Shown here piece by piece: positions 1 to 12,371 of a stretch of 64,000 nt of DNA. Under the pieces are notes generated by a model. That model did not search any database, was not told the DNA's origin, and worked only from the letters and a program-made list of their open reading frames with translations. How positions within the stretch are numbered: position 1 is the first letter of the stretch; each line of letters starts with the position of its first letter. A program made the position numbers and the translations under genes. The stretch is taken from NCBI RefSeq assembly GCF_000305785.2, contig NC_018868.3:3580270-3644269 (forward strand), written 5' to 3'. This DNA comes from Simiduia agarivorans SA1 = DSM 21679. GTDB taxonomy: Bacteria > Pseudomonadota > Gammaproteobacteria > Pseudomonadales > Cellvibrionaceae.

Positions 1-2
1 AG

Positions 3-1501
3 CGTCAGCATGCCAAGAAGCGCATGACCATCTGGGAGCGCTTGAGTGTGCTGACCGACGAAGAGCCAACGGTACTGTTCCAGAACTGGGGCAAAAATCT
101 GGACGGCGCCTCGCTCGTGACCGCGATCGTGAAAATCAACGGCCGCGATGTGGCGGTGTACGGTCACGACTTTACGGTGCGGGCCGGTTCCATGGATGCC
201 ACCAACGGCCGCAAGCTGGCGCGCCTGTTTGAGCTGGCGGGCAAGCGCCGGATTCCGCTGGTGGGTCTGAACGATTCCGCTGGCGCCTATGTGCCGGCCG
301 GTGTGGGCGGCTTGGATGGTTACGCCGAAGCGTTTACCGCACTGCGGAAAATTTCCGGTGTGGTGCCATCGATCATGTGCATGTTCGGCTTCAATGCCGG
401 CGGCGGCTCCTATCTGCCCCGGCAAGGCAGCTTTCTGATTCAGCCGAATGATACCTTCTTCGGACTTACCGGCCCGGGTGTGGTGAAGTCGGTGCTGGGT
501 GAAGATGTCACGCCCGATGAGCTGGGTGGCCCGGGTGTGCATTCTCAATCGGGTGTGACCGATTTTGTGGTGCCGGACGAAGTGGCGGCATTGCGCAAGG
601 TAAAAGAGCTGCTCAATTACCTGCCCGACAATAACAGTATGTTGGCGCCGTTCCAGCCCACGTCCGACCCGCTCGATCGCAAAACCTGGGATATCGATAT
701 CCTGTTGAAGAAAGCTTTCAATTCGCCCTCCGGTTTCAATACACCGTTGGATGTGTCCATTATCATTCAGCAGTTGTGTGATCACGGAGACTTCCTGGAA
801 ATCCAGCCGGATCGCGCGCGCAATACGGTGACGGCATTGGGGCGCATGGGCGGCAATGTTATTGGCTTTGTGGCCAACAATTCGGCGGTATCGTCCGGCC
901 AGATTGATATTGCGGCGGCCTATAAGAACGCACGCTTTATCCGTTTTTGTAACCTCTACAATATTCCCGTGATTTTCATGGAAGACACCACCGGTTTCTT
1001 GCCTGGTCGCGAGCAGGAAGCGGGCGGCATTGTGCAGGCGGGACGCGCCATGCTGGATGCGATCATTGATCTGCGTACGCCGCGTTTTCTGGTGATCTTG
1101 CGCAACGCCTTTGGTGGCGCCTATGCGTCGTATAACAATTACCCTACCGGTGCCGACTTTGTGATTGCGCTGCCCTCCACCCGCGCCGCCGTGATGGGCC
1201 CTGCCGGTGTGGAGTTTGTGTACAAGCCGGAATTACAGGCCATTCGCGCGGAAGTGAAGCAGCGTCTGGCGGCAGGCGAGGATGCGGCTGCTGTCGCAGC
1301 TTGGCAGGCAGCGCAGGAACAGGCACTGAAAACCCGTTACGAACAGGAGCTCATGAGCCCCAATGAAGCCCTGAGCCTGGGGTCTATTTCCCAGATTGTC
1401 ATGCCCTCGGATTTGCGCCAGGTGTTGTGCAAAAACATGGCATTCCATTTGAGCCATTACACGCCCGAACCCTTTAACGGTGTTCAGCGCGAATTCTTCT
1501 A

Positions 1502-1502
<1 letters not shown>
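3..1502 (+). CDS. Acyl-CoA (probably propionyl-CoA) carboxylase, carboxyltransferase subunit, 5' partial
   Basis: This is the biotin-dependent carboxyltransferase subunit that moves carboxyl from carboxybiotin to an acyl-CoA in the cytoplasm. The crotonase-like carboxyltransferase fold is visible throughout, with the Gly-rich stretches [12 protein letters not shown] and [10 protein letters not shown] and a late segment [12 protein letters not shown] typical of PccB/AccD-type proteins. The reading frame is open to the left edge, and the residues before the ATG at 24 (QHAKK) continue the family's N-terminal QHxKGKxTxRER-like motif. The gene therefore almost certainly starts outside the window. 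Its stop overlaps the next start (TAATG). The following epimerase and mutase genes argue for propionyl-CoA as substrate, which is an inference; methylcrotonyl- or geranyl-CoA carboxylase are alternatives. Confidence 0.9.
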
Positions 1503-4360
<2,858 letters not shown>

Positions 4361-4380
4361 GTGGGCCTTAGGAGATTATT

Positions 4381-4797
4381 ATGATTGTTGCATTAGACCA
4401 TATCGCCATCGCAGTGCCTGATCTGGAAAAAGCGATTACGCGTTTCCTCGAGGATTTCGGCCTGGAATACAAAGGCCGCGAAGATGTTGCCAGCGCAAAG
4501 ACCAGTACCGCGTTTTTTCCGGTGCCGGCTACCCAAATTGAATTGGTGCATCCGCTCAACGGCGAAGGGCCGATTGCCGGCTATCTGGAAAAGCGCGGCG
4601 GCGGTTTGCACCACCTGTGCTTCCGCTCGGATGACATCGACGCCGACGTAGCGCGCCTTAAAGCCAAGGGCTATCAGTTTTTATCTGATGCACCCACGCT
4701 GGGTGCACACAATTGCAAAGTTATTTTCATTCACCCCAAAAGTTGTGACGGGGTGTTGATTGAATTGAATCAGCCGATGGACGATGAACATCGTTAA
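4381..4797 (+). CDS. mce: Methylmalonyl-CoA epimerase
   Basis: The 138-residue protein belongs to the vicinal-oxygen-chelate (glyoxalase) superfamily and interconverts (S)- and (R)-methylmalonyl-CoA, linking the carboxylase product to the mutase. Visible family hallmarks are LDHIAIAVPDLEKA at the N-terminus, ELVHPL in the middle, GGGLHHLCFR and a terminal GVLIEL, which together supply the metal-binding His and Glu residues. Length is normal for the family. A good ribosome binding site (taggagatt) lies just before the ATG. It sits between the carboxylase and the mutase genes, exactly where the pathway predicts. Confidence 0.93.
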   Translation: MIVALDHIAIAVPDLEKAITRFLEDFGLEYKGREDVASAKTSTAFFPVPATQIELVHPLNGEGPIAGYLEKRGGGLHHLCFRSDDIDADVARLKAKGYQFLSDAPTLGAHNCKVIFIHPKSCDGVLIELNQPMDDEHR

Positions 4798-4808
4798 GGC
4801 TTGGTGCT

Positions 4809-4897
4809 GAATTCCTTCGCGGCTGGGAATCGGATGGCCGCCCCCCGCTCCTACAGTGTGGGTGCTAATGTGGGAGCGGCTTCCCAGCCCCGAATTC
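4809..4897. repeat. REP-like inverted repeat pair between mce and the mutase gene
   Basis: Two inverted arms are visible. Both outer ends carry GAATTC, followed inward by GGCTGGGAA and CCGCTCC(T/C)ACA on each arm, so the pair can fold into a long cruciform or hairpin. The right arm, gtgggagcggcttcccagcc, closely resembles the REP elements common in Pseudomonas and relatives. The element lies inside an operon without an obvious T-run, so it may act as an mRNA stabiliser or attenuator rather than a terminator. Confidence 0.6.
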
Positions 4898-4928
4898 TGG
4901 CCGGCTAAGACCGGAGGACGAAAATATT

Positions 4929-7070
4929 ATGACCGAAAAAAAATACACGCTGGCCGAATGGGAAGCCCTGGCCACCAAACAAATGAAAGGCCTGACGCCG
5001 GATGACCTGACCTGGCACACGCCCGAAGGCATCAACATCAAGCCACTGTACACCAAGGCAGATACCGAAAACCTGCCCTATGCGGATACCTTGCCGGGCT
5101 TGGCGCCCTATGTGCGCGGCCCACAGGCCACCATGTACGCCGGCCGACCCTGGACCATCCGCCAATACGCAGGTTTTTCCACCGCCGAAGAGTCCAACGC
5201 GTTTTACCGCAAAAATCTCGCCGCCGGTGCCCAGGGGGTGTCGGTAGCGTTTGATCTGGCAACACACCGGGGGTATGACTCCGACCATCCACGCGTGTCC
5301 GGCGATGTGGGTAAAGCCGGCGTGGCCATCGATTCTGTCGAAGACATGAAAATCCTGTTCGACGGCATACCGCTCGATAAGGTCTCTGTGTCCATGACCA
5401 TGAACGGTGCCGTGCTGCCGATTCTTGCCAACTATATTGTTGCAGCGGAAGAGCAGGGCGTGAGCCAGGAGCAACTGGCCGGTACCATTCAGAATGACAT
5501 CCTGAAAGAATTCATGGTGCGCAATACCTATATTTACCCGCCTGCGCCGTCGATGAAAATTATCGGTGACATCATTGCGTACACCTCGCAACACATGCCG
5601 AAATTCAACTCCATTTCCATTTCCGGCTACCACATTCAGGAAGCGGGTGCCGATGCGGCGCTGGAGCTGGCCTATACCTTGTCGGATGGGCGCGAATACG
5701 TGCGCACGGCATTGGCGGCGGGCCTGGATGTGGATGCGTTTGCCGGCCGCCTGAGTTTCTTCTGGGGCATTTCCATGAACTTCTACATGGAAATTGCCAA
5801 ACTGCGTGCCGGCCGCTTGCTTTGGCACAAGATCATGCAGGAGTTCAAACCCAAGAACCCCAAGTCGTCCATGCTGCGCACTCACAGCCAGACCTCGGGT
5901 TGGTCACTGACCGAGCAGGACCCCTACAACAACGTGATCCGCACCACCATCGAGGCCATGGCCGCCGTATTCGGTGGTACCCAATCGCTGCACACCAATG
6001 CGCTGGATGAAGCGGTAGCACTGCCGACAGAATTTTCTGCCCGCATTGCGCGCAACACGCAGATTATCATTCAGGAAGAAACCGGCATTACCCAAGTGGT
6101 GGACCCGTGGGGCGGTTCCTACATGATGGAATCGCTCACCCAGCAGATTGCCGACCGCGCCTGGGAGCTGATTGAGGAAATCGAACAAAACGGCGGCATG
6201 GCCAAGGCCATTGAAGCCGGTTTACCGAAGCTGCGCATCGAAGAGTCGGCAGCCAAAAAGCAGGCCCGTATCGATCGCGGTGAAGATGTGATTGTGGGGG
6301 TGAACAAGTACATCCTGGAAAAAGAGGATGACCTGGAAATTCTGGAAGTGGATAATGTGGCGGTGCGCGAGTCGCAGATCAAGCGCATTAACCAGATCCG
6401 TGCCAGCCGCAACAACGAAATGGTCAAGCAGGCGCTGGCCGATATTACCGCCGCCGCCAAATCGGGCCAGGGCAATCTGCTCGACTTGAGCGTGAAAGCC
6501 GCGCGGCTACGCGCCACCGTGGGGGAAATTTCCGACGCTATGGAAGAGATTTTTGGTCGCTACAATGCTCAGGCCCGCACCATCAGTGGTGTTTATGGTG
6601 CACCCTACGAAGACGACGCCGAGTGGCAGTCAATCAAGTCAGACATAGAATCGTTTGAAACCAGACACGGCCGCCGTCCGCGCATGCTGGTGTGCAAAAT
6701 GGGCCAGGATGGGCACGATCGCGGCGCCAAAGTGATTGCTACAGCGTTTGCCGATGTGGGTTTCGACATTGATTTGTCGCCCATGTTTTCAACACCCGAA
6801 GAAGTCGCGCGCCAGGCGGTGGAAAACGATGTGCATGTAGTGGGCGTGTCCTCCCAGGCCGCGGGCCATAAAACCCTGGTGCCGGAATTGATCGAAGCCC
6901 TGAAAGCGCAGGGCGCCGACGACATTATTGTGGTGGCCGGTGGGGTGATACCTAAACAGGACTATGACTTTTTGTATCAGGCCGGTGTAAAAGGTATTTT
7001 CGGGCCGGGCACAAAAATTCCTGTGTCGGCGCGCAAAGTGCTTGAAGCCATCAATCAAGCGAACGCATAA
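4929..7070 (+). CDS. mcm: Methylmalonyl-CoA mutase, adenosylcobalamin-dependent
   Basis: The enzyme isomerises (R)-methylmalonyl-CoA to succinyl-CoA using adenosylcobalamin. It is 713 residues, the size of a full catalytic chain: an N-terminal substrate-binding TIM barrel (with [18 protein letters not shown] and a [19 protein letters not shown] stretch) and a C-terminal B12-binding domain. The cobalt ligand motif DGHDRGAK is present with His596 as the lower axial ligand. It is followed by meaB and preceded by mce, forming the standard propionate-assimilation set. This single-chain form suggests a homodimer rather than an MutA/MutB heterodimer, since no small subunit is seen. Confidence 0.96.
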   Translation: MTEKKYTLAEWEALATKQMKGLTPDDLTWHTPEGINIKPLYTKADTENLPYADTLPGLAPYVRGPQATMYAGRPWTIRQYAGFSTAEESNAFYRKNLAAGAQGVSVAFDLATHRGYDSDHPRVSGDVGKAGVAIDSVEDMKILFDGIPLDKVSVSMTMNGAVLPILANYIVAAEEQGVSQEQLAGTIQNDILKEFMVRNTYIYPPAPSMKIIGDIIAYTSQHMPKFNSISISGYHIQEAGADAALELAYTLSDGREYVRTALAAGLDVDAFAGRLSFFWGISMNFYMEIAKLRAGRLLWHKIMQEFKPKNPKSSMLRTHSQTSGWSLTEQDPYNNVIRTTIEAMAAVFGGTQSLHTNALDEAVALPTEFSARIARNTQIIIQEETGITQVVDPWGGSYMMESLTQQIADRAWELIEEIEQNGGMAKAIEAGLPKLRIEESAAKKQARIDRGEDVIVGVNKYILEKEDDLEILEVDNVAVRESQIKRINQIRASRNNEMVKQALADITAAAKSGQGNLLDLSVKAARLRATVGEISDAMEEIFGRYNAQARTISGVYGAPYEDDAEWQSIKSDIESFETRHGRRPRMLVCKMGQDGHDRGAKVIATAFADVGFDIDLSPMFSTPEEVARQAVENDVHVVGVSSQAAGHKTLVPELIEALKAQGADDIIVVAGGVIPKQDYDFLYQAGVKGIFGPGTKIPVSARKVLEAINQANA

Positions 7071-7093
7071 CTCACGGAATTAATAGTCACACC

Positions 7094-8047
7094 ATGATTG
7101 ATCCCACACTGCTGCGGCAAGGCAATCGCCGGGCGTTGGCCAAGGCCATCACGCTGGTTGAAAGCAAACTGCCCGCCCACCGCGAGCAAGCCCAGCAGTT
7201 GTTGGAGCAGCTGTTGCCACATACCGGCAACAGCATCCGCATTGGCATTTCGGGGATTCCCGGCGTAGGCAAGTCCACGTTTATTGAGGCTTTTGGCAAG
7301 CACCTGATCGGCCTGGGCAAAAAAGTGGCGGTGCTGGCGGTAGACCCCAGCTCACCGGTGCGCGGCGGCAGCATTCTGGGCGATAAAACCCGCATGGAGG
7401 AATTGTCGCGCGACCCCAACGCCTATATCCGGCCCTCACCCAGTGAGGGTGCGCTCGGCGGCGTGGCACAAAAAACCCGTGAGACCATGTTGCTGTGTGA
7501 GGCCGCCGGTTTTGATGTGATCCTGGTGGAAACCGTGGGTGTGGGTCAGTCGGAATATGAAGTGGCCGCCATGGTGGATTTTTTCCTGGTGCTGATGATT
7601 CCCAATGCCGGCGATGAACTGCAGGGTATCAAGCGCGGCATTATGGAATTGGCAGACGCTCTCGTAATCAACAAAGCCGATGGCGAATCCATCAATCTGG
7701 CCACCCGCACCCAGCAGCATTATCAAAGTGCGTTCCATCTGATCAAGCACGGCAACTTCTGGAATCCGAAGGTGGAAACCTGCTCGGCCCTGCACAAGCA
7801 GTCCATCGACAAAGTGTGGGACATGATTGCCGAGTACCACGCGCTGGCACTGGAGCACGATGCGTTTTACAGCAAACGCGCGCGCCAGAATGCCCAATGG
7901 ATGCAAAAGCTGATTCATCAGCTGCTGGAGCAACGGCTAAAGCAAAATCCGGATGTGCAGGCACGCATGGCGGAATTGCAGGCGGCCGTCATCAATAACA
8001 CCACCACGCCGCTGCTGGCGGCAAGGACGATAGTGGATCTGTTATAG
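7094..8047 (+). CDS. meaB: MeaB/ArgK-type GTPase, methylmalonyl-CoA mutase chaperone
   Basis: This 317-residue G3E-family P-loop GTPase protects and reactivates methylmalonyl-CoA mutase and gates cofactor loading. The Walker A loop GIPGVGKST appears near residues 54-62, followed by [29 protein letters not shown] (switch region) and NKADG (guanine specificity). It starts 23 bp after the mutase stop, so it is very probably co-transcribed. Length and motif order are normal for MeaB. Confidence 0.95.
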   Translation: MIDPTLLRQGNRRALAKAITLVESKLPAHREQAQQLLEQLLPHTGNSIRIGISGIPGVGKSTFIEAFGKHLIGLGKKVAVLAVDPSSPVRGGSILGDKTRMEELSRDPNAYIRPSPSEGALGGVAQKTRETMLLCEAAGFDVILVETVGVGQSEYEVAAMVDFFLVLMIPNAGDELQGIKRGIMELADALVINKADGESINLATRTQQHYQSAFHLIKHGNFWNPKVETCSALHKQSIDKVWDMIAEYHALALEHDAFYSKRARQNAQWMQKLIHQLLEQRLKQNPDVQARMAELQAAVINNTTTPLLAARTIVDLL

Positions 8048-8079
8048 TGTGTGGCTGTTAAATCTGTTGTGCTGTTACC

Positions 8080-8541
8080 ATGAAATTACCTGCCGACGTT
8101 GCCCATACCCTGAATCAATTCTTTGACGAGCACCTGCCGTTAACCGGCTTCATGGGGTTGCGGTTGGACCACTACGACGGCCAGACGCTGGTGCTGAAGG
8201 CGCCACTGGCGCCGAACATCAATGATAAATCCACCGCCTTTGGCGGCAGCCTCTACAATGCTGCAGTGATGGCCTGTTGGGGCTTTGCTTACCTGAAAAC
8301 CCAGGAGGCTGGCATTGTCTGCAATCAGGTGGTGGCCGAGGGCCACATCAAGTACCTGGCACCCGTTCGCGGCGATATCACCGCCGTCTGCAGCTCTCCG
8401 GGTCCGGACGCGCTTCAGCATTTCTTCGATACCTTCAAAGCCCATGGCAAGGCCAGTATCAACCTGCAGGCAACGATCGCCTGTGGCGGCAAAGACGCCG
8501 TGCGCTTTGAGGGCCGGTATGCCATTTTGCGGTGTGATTGA
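8080..8541 (+). CDS. YiiD C-terminal-type hotdog thioesterase
   Basis: A 153-residue single-domain protein resembling the thioesterase domain found at the C-terminus of YiiD-family proteins. The hotdog-like core shows DKSTAFGGSLYNAAVMA, which corresponds to the helix and active-site region, and a later EGHIKYLAPVRGD strand typical of acyl-CoA thioesterases. It may hydrolyse stalled acyl-CoA and free CoA in the propionate pathway; that role is inferred only from the 32 bp gap to meaB. Substrate is unknown. The following 144 bases carry no clear terminator. Confidence 0.75.
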   Translation: MKLPADVAHTLNQFFDEHLPLTGFMGLRLDHYDGQTLVLKAPLAPNINDKSTAFGGSLYNAAVMACWGFAYLKTQEAGIVCNQVVAEGHIKYLAPVRGDITAVCSSPGPDALQHFFDTFKAHGKASINLQATIACGGKDAVRFEGRYAILRCD

Positions 8542-8685
8542 GTTTTAACCAATTTAGTACGCTGGTAACATCAGAGGCTGCGATTCGGTCACACTTTTTT
8601 CTGCAATTCGCCTCGCGCTGAGCTTCAGCCTTGTTCTGTCGCAGACCTGTGTGACACCCTTCACCCATTAACAGGGAAGTGATCA

Positions 8686-9543
8686 ATGTTTGCCCGCCTA
8701 TTTGCCACCAACGACAAACCCTATATTCCCGGCTGGGATAAGCGCCGGAAGATTGAGTTTGATTTGTCTGGGGTGCGTTTTTCTTTAGAGGTTCCCGATT
8801 CAAACGTTCCAGATGCGAACGTGCTAATTGCGCCCTCCAGAATCAATATTTTTGATCCAGATAACTACCCATTTGCGGAAGACAGGCCTGATTACACGGT
8901 TAGCGGGATAGAGTCTTGTACCTTGATGACCCAATACTATGAAACTAAAGGTGCATTGATCGGGGGAATTACAGGTGGTATCAGCCTGGCTGTTAGTCTA
9001 GCGCAGGTGAGAGATTTGCCAGAGGGGATGTCGTGCTTTGTCGCTGCTGATTTTAGGCAGGTAGTAGACAGAGATATGTATTTTAACTTTGGTCCTCCCA
9101 ATACCAATAGTTTTATGCCGATCGCGCCAGTGAATTGGGGCGTGCGGACTCTAGCAGGTATCGACTGGATATCATATTCCGTCTTGCCAGATAATCAACG
9201 CTACAAGGAAAAATTAACTCCTTCTGCTAGCAAGTATTGTTCGTTTGTAATGCTGACGCCAATAGATGCATCGCACTTTGTTAGTATTTGTGTCTCAATC
9301 GACAACTACTTGCCGTCGGCTGAGGCTGTCAATTGTTTGTGCCGAAAAGTCGATGAACTAATAGATTCATTTGTATTGACTGGCATTAAACAGGCCATAG
9401 ATCTTTCAAGTTTGCGAGGTGATCGTCCACCTATTCATTGGGTTGAGCACTTAATGATCAGTAAAGAGGTGGCGCCTAAAATTTATAAGCGTGTAATCGA
9501 TAAGTACGGATCGGCTCCACCTGAGTTTCAGTTGTCAAAGTAG
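8686..9543 (+). CDS. Protein of unknown function, first gene of an AT-rich pair
   Basis: I do not recognise this 285-residue protein. It has no signal peptide. One short Gly-rich hydrophobic stretch (KGALIGGITGGISLAVSL, about residues 88-105) could be a membrane-associated or loop segment. The rest looks like a soluble alpha/beta protein with scattered cysteines. The start is supported by acagggaag about 10 bases before the ATG. Codon use is visibly AT-richer than the flanking operon, which suggests acquisition by transfer. Its stop codon (TAG) overlaps the ribosome binding site of the next gene, so the two are expressed together. Confidence 0.7.
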   Translation: MFARLFATNDKPYIPGWDKRRKIEFDLSGVRFSLEVPDSNVPDANVLIAPSRINIFDPDNYPFAEDRPDYTVSGIESCTLMTQYYETKGALIGGITGGISLAVSLAQVRDLPEGMSCFVAADFRQVVDRDMYFNFGPPNTNSFMPIAPVNWGVRTLAGIDWISYSVLPDNQRYKEKLTPSASKYCSFVMLTPIDASHFVSICVSIDNYLPSAEAVNCLCRKVDELIDSFVLTGIKQAIDLSSLRGDRPPIHWVEHLMISKEVAPKIYKRVIDKYGSAPPEFQLSK

Positions 9544-9552
9544 GGAATATCA

Positions 9553-10803
9553 ATGCGTAACGGATGGATCAGAGTTTTAGAGCAGTCTTATGGAAAGGGC
9601 GCGCAAGGCCGAGACGTGTATGTTTCGGCAGCAGCGCACCCATTTTTTGTCAATCTTGAATTGAAAAAAGAATCTAGCTTCCAATTGATGAGCCTTTTTC
9701 GCGCGGTTTTGAGTTTGAACGCGAGCCCGAATTCAGGGGATGCTATGAATGGAGCTGCAACGCTGAGAAATCTGCGTGGAGATGGATTCGCAATTGAATA
9801 CTATCTTGATAATGGCGATGTACTAATATCTAAGCTCCGATTCAGTGGAGAATTGACCCGCCAAGATTCGTCCTTTGGAACTGGCCTTTTCGAGGTTGTT
9901 AAAGGTAGTTCTTGGGTAACTCGCCAAACACCTTCGCAACATATGGATTTGTTGCATCGTTGGGATGGCGCTCACTATGCAGCCGTGGCTGGTAAATTTG
10001 TTTCTAGTCATAGTGCTGGTTCGCGGTTGATAACGCACATTAAAAAAGCGTACTCCAAAGAGGTTCTTGAGCGAACCGTAGAGAGCCCAACGAACTTATA
10101 TTCGATGTATTGGACTGAAAGCAAAAAATATGGCCAAAAATCCGACGCGGATGCCCTTGCGTCATTGCTACAGCAAGCCGCTGACGCTAAAGCACCGGTG
10201 AATTGGTTGGTCCATGGCGAAGGTGTGAAGACTTTTAACAAGGCTTTAGAAATTCTCAAGAGTGCACCTTCTCTGAGCCGCTATGCCGCAGCCGACGAGG
10301 AAATTGTCCGCAACCTGAGAGCAAAATTTGCAGAGCAAAAAGTCTTTTTATCGAATCCTATCGGTGCTGATGAAAAGTCTATTAAACCCCTTTGCAATAT
10401 CGTCGGATTGACCTGGGTCGACCAACATATCAACAGTCGCGACCTGCGCAGCAGTGCCTCACGACGAAATGTGTACAAAGAAATCGCTTCTCTGTCTGGT
10501 AAAGCGGTAGTGGGAGGCGGTGCGGCAGGGGTTGGACTGAAAGAGCTGGGCGTCAGCTCGCTGCAAAAAGCAGGCGCTGCAGCCGTTGATATCTGCAGCT
10601 CTGCAGTCGCTAATCCAACGGTCCAGTCCGTGGCGTTAGCGGCCGGTGCGGCCTATGGCGTTTTCGTCGCGGGTAAAGGCGTCTATACCAAATCTTCGGG
10701 CGCCTACAAGGCAGCAAAAGCCATGATGATCAGCACCTTTGGTGCAGGCAGCGAGTTCTGGTACGAAAACGACGATGATCTGTTCGAGCAGATGTCGGCC
10801 TGA
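9553..10803 (+). CDS. Protein of unknown function with Gly/Ala-rich hydrophobic C-terminal region
   Basis: I do not recognise this 416-residue protein. The N-terminal two thirds look soluble and mixed alpha/beta. From about residue 310 the composition changes to a Gly/Ala/Val-rich, helix-prone hydrophobic region (for example GKAVVGGGAAGVGLKELG and SVALAAGAAYGVFVAGKG) before a short acidic tail. The change coincides with a shift from AT-richer to GC-richer DNA near 10.5 kb, so the C-terminus may have a different origin. The hydrophobic segments are reminiscent of membrane-inserting toxins or effectors, but nothing decisive is seen. Translated just after the preceding gene (9 bp gap), probably as a two-gene unit. 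Confidence 0.7.
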   Translation: MRNGWIRVLEQSYGKGAQGRDVYVSAAAHPFFVNLELKKESSFQLMSLFRAVLSLNASPNSGDAMNGAATLRNLRGDGFAIEYYLDNGDVLISKLRFSGELTRQDSSFGTGLFEVVKGSSWVTRQTPSQHMDLLHRWDGAHYAAVAGKFVSSHSAGSRLITHIKKAYSKEVLERTVESPTNLYSMYWTESKKYGQKSDADALASLLQQAADAKAPVNWLVHGEGVKTFNKALEILKSAPSLSRYAAADEEIVRNLRAKFAEQKVFLSNPIGADEKSIKPLCNIVGLTWVDQHINSRDLRSSASRRNVYKEIASLSGKAVVGGGAAGVGLKELGVSSLQKAGAAAVDICSSAVANPTVQSVALAAGAAYGVFVAGKGVYTKSSGAYKAAKAMMISTFGAGSEFWYENDDDLFEQMSA

Positions 10804-10812
10804 CGCCTGATC

Positions 10813-10843
10813 AGCCCCGGGGTCGCCATCCGGCTCCGGGGCT
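10813..10843 (+). terminator. Hairpin after the unknown gene pair
   Basis: A perfect 8-bp stem (AGCCCCGG / CCGGGGCT) with a 15-base loop lies 10 bases after the stop codon at 10803. There is no proper T-run, so it may be a weak or factor-dependent terminator. Confidence 0.45.
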
Positions 10844-10917
10844 GTGTTAACCAGTGCAATCCCTCAATTCATGACCTAAACTTGGCGTGTCGATTCCTGT
10901 GCCAAAGCCACATACTT

Positions 10918-11673
10918 ATGCGCCACCTGTGCCTACTACTCTTGGTTTTTATGCCGTTTGGAAATATCCAGGCTGAGCCGGAGCAGGGCCCGCAACCGGT
11001 TGTCGTGGCTATGGGCAATTTTGAGCCCTACTTTCTCGCCTCCAGTCAGTCCGGCATTTTTACCGATATCGTTACCGCGGTATTTGAACGGATGCCCGAC
11101 TACGAACCCCATTACTTGTTCGGATTAAGTAATAATCAGCTTTGGAGCGCTTTTGCCGGGGGGCGGGCCGATGCGGTCGCGAACGTGTTTGACAGTGTAG
11201 AGCTTGAGGGCTGTCGCTCAGACCCGGTGTTCAGGTTCAGGGATGTGGCGATTTCGCTGTTATCTGAAAACCTTGATATTGAATCAGTGGTCGACTTGAA
11301 AGGGCGCTCCATCGTGAGTTTTGAAGGCGCCTATGACTTTTTTGGCCCGTCGTTTTCGGCGGTGGTGGAAAAGGCACATTACAAAGAGGTGGAAAAGCCT
11401 CACCTTCAGGCCCGGTTGTTGATGGCTGGACGCTATCAGGTCAGTGTGGGGGATCTGATGATCTTTTTACAGGCGCGCCAGTCAATTGCACAGAAAGAAG
11501 GGCGCGATGCCCTTCCCGCTATAGTTGTTCACGATATATTTCCGCAGATTTATTCGCGCATGGCATTCAAGGAGCCTGCCGTGTGTGCGGCGTTTAACGA
11601 GGCGTTAGCCGAGTTAAAAGCGTCGGGAGATTACGAAGCCATTTACGCCCGATACCAGACCACCCTGCAGTGA
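10918..11673 (+). CDS. Orphan periplasmic solute-binding protein (family 3-like)
   Basis: The 251-residue product begins with a clear signal peptide (MRHLCLLLLVFMPFGNIQA, cut before AEPEQ). It then follows the amino-acid-type family 3 solute-binding fold, starting VVVAMGNFEPYF and including a GRADAVAN stretch and a C-terminal ELKASGDYEAIYARY. I chose the ATG at 10918 because the longer frame would need a TTG at 10882 and would push the signal peptide inward. No permease or ATPase genes are adjacent. Such orphan proteins often serve as sensors or scavengers, but the ligand is unknown. Confidence 0.75.
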   Translation: MRHLCLLLLVFMPFGNIQAEPEQGPQPVVVAMGNFEPYFLASSQSGIFTDIVTAVFERMPDYEPHYLFGLSNNQLWSAFAGGRADAVANVFDSVELEGCRSDPVFRFRDVAISLLSENLDIESVVDLKGRSIVSFEGAYDFFGPSFSAVVEKAHYKEVEKPHLQARLLMAGRYQVSVGDLMIFLQARQSIAQKEGRDALPAIVVHDIFPQIYSRMAFKEPAVCAAFNEALAELKASGDYEAIYARYQTTLQ

Positions 11674-11852
11674 TTTTCAGTTGAGCTGATTGCCGCGCAA
11701 TATCGCGAGTCAATGCAGGTACCTCGGTACCATTAGTCGGTGCGAAAGATGGACTCGGCTTCCTTTAGTGGGTACTCTCCAAGCATCTGTTTATACTGCG
11801 ACTATGCAGCCTGTGCCTGATCAATTGGCTGAGGCTGATCTACCCGGGTCCA

Positions 11853-12338
11853 ATGGATATGGCCTCATTTCATCGAATATTTACCTATCTATCAGGCTTC
11901 ATTCTGTTTGGCCTGCTTTCATGTACTGATATTCACGGAGCTTCAAACGTGGCAAAAGCAAACCTGTTTTCGTCGGTGAAAGGGGTATTGACCCTTAGCG
12001 GCTCTCCGCTGGCCGGTGCAACCATCAATCGCAGTGTGCGCTGGCGTGATGAGGAACACACCGATAGCACCACAACGGATAAAGATGGGCGCTTCGAGTT
12101 CCCGGCCATAATGTCCAGCGGCAGCATACCCAGGCTGCCAGCAGAATTTAATGCTTTTCAGTCGATGACAGTGGACCACGATGGCAGCCAGGTACTGATT
12201 TGGGAGACGGTAAAGGCAGAATCAGAGGAAAACGCCGAGCTGGAAGGGCAGCCTATGGTGCTGACCTGCGAGCTGAGCGAAGCGTCGAGATTTGAACACC
12301 TGTTGTTGAACTCAATCGAAACCCGGTGTCGCTGGTAG
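11853..12338 (+). CDS. Small envelope protein, probable lipoprotein with a carboxypeptidase-regulatory-like fold
   Basis: This 161-residue protein has a hydrophobic N-terminus ending in LFGLLSC, a usable lipobox, so it is probably a lipoprotein. The mature part has an SSVKGVLTLSGSPLAGATI segment and DKDGRFEFPA, a pattern of small carboxypeptidase-regulatory-like beta domains. It resembles a Pfam domain of unknown function that I recall as DUF6795, often found beside lipases; I cannot confirm this here. It ends 33 bp before the lipase gene. A role as immunity or accessory factor for the lipase is an inference from position. Confidence 0.6.
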   Translation: MDMASFHRIFTYLSGFILFGLLSCTDIHGASNVAKANLFSSVKGVLTLSGSPLAGATINRSVRWRDEEHTDSTTTDKDGRFEFPAIMSSGSIPRLPAEFNAFQSMTVDHDGSQVLIWETVKAESEENAELEGQPMVLTCELSEASRFEHLLLNSIETRCRW

Positions 12339-12371
12339 CGATAAATAGGGATTTTTTAAACGGTATTTACT

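Noticed and set aside
11690..11929. Possible small gene between the binding protein and the lipoprotein
   Set aside because: It overlaps the start of the better-supported lipoprotein gene and has no ribosome site or motif.
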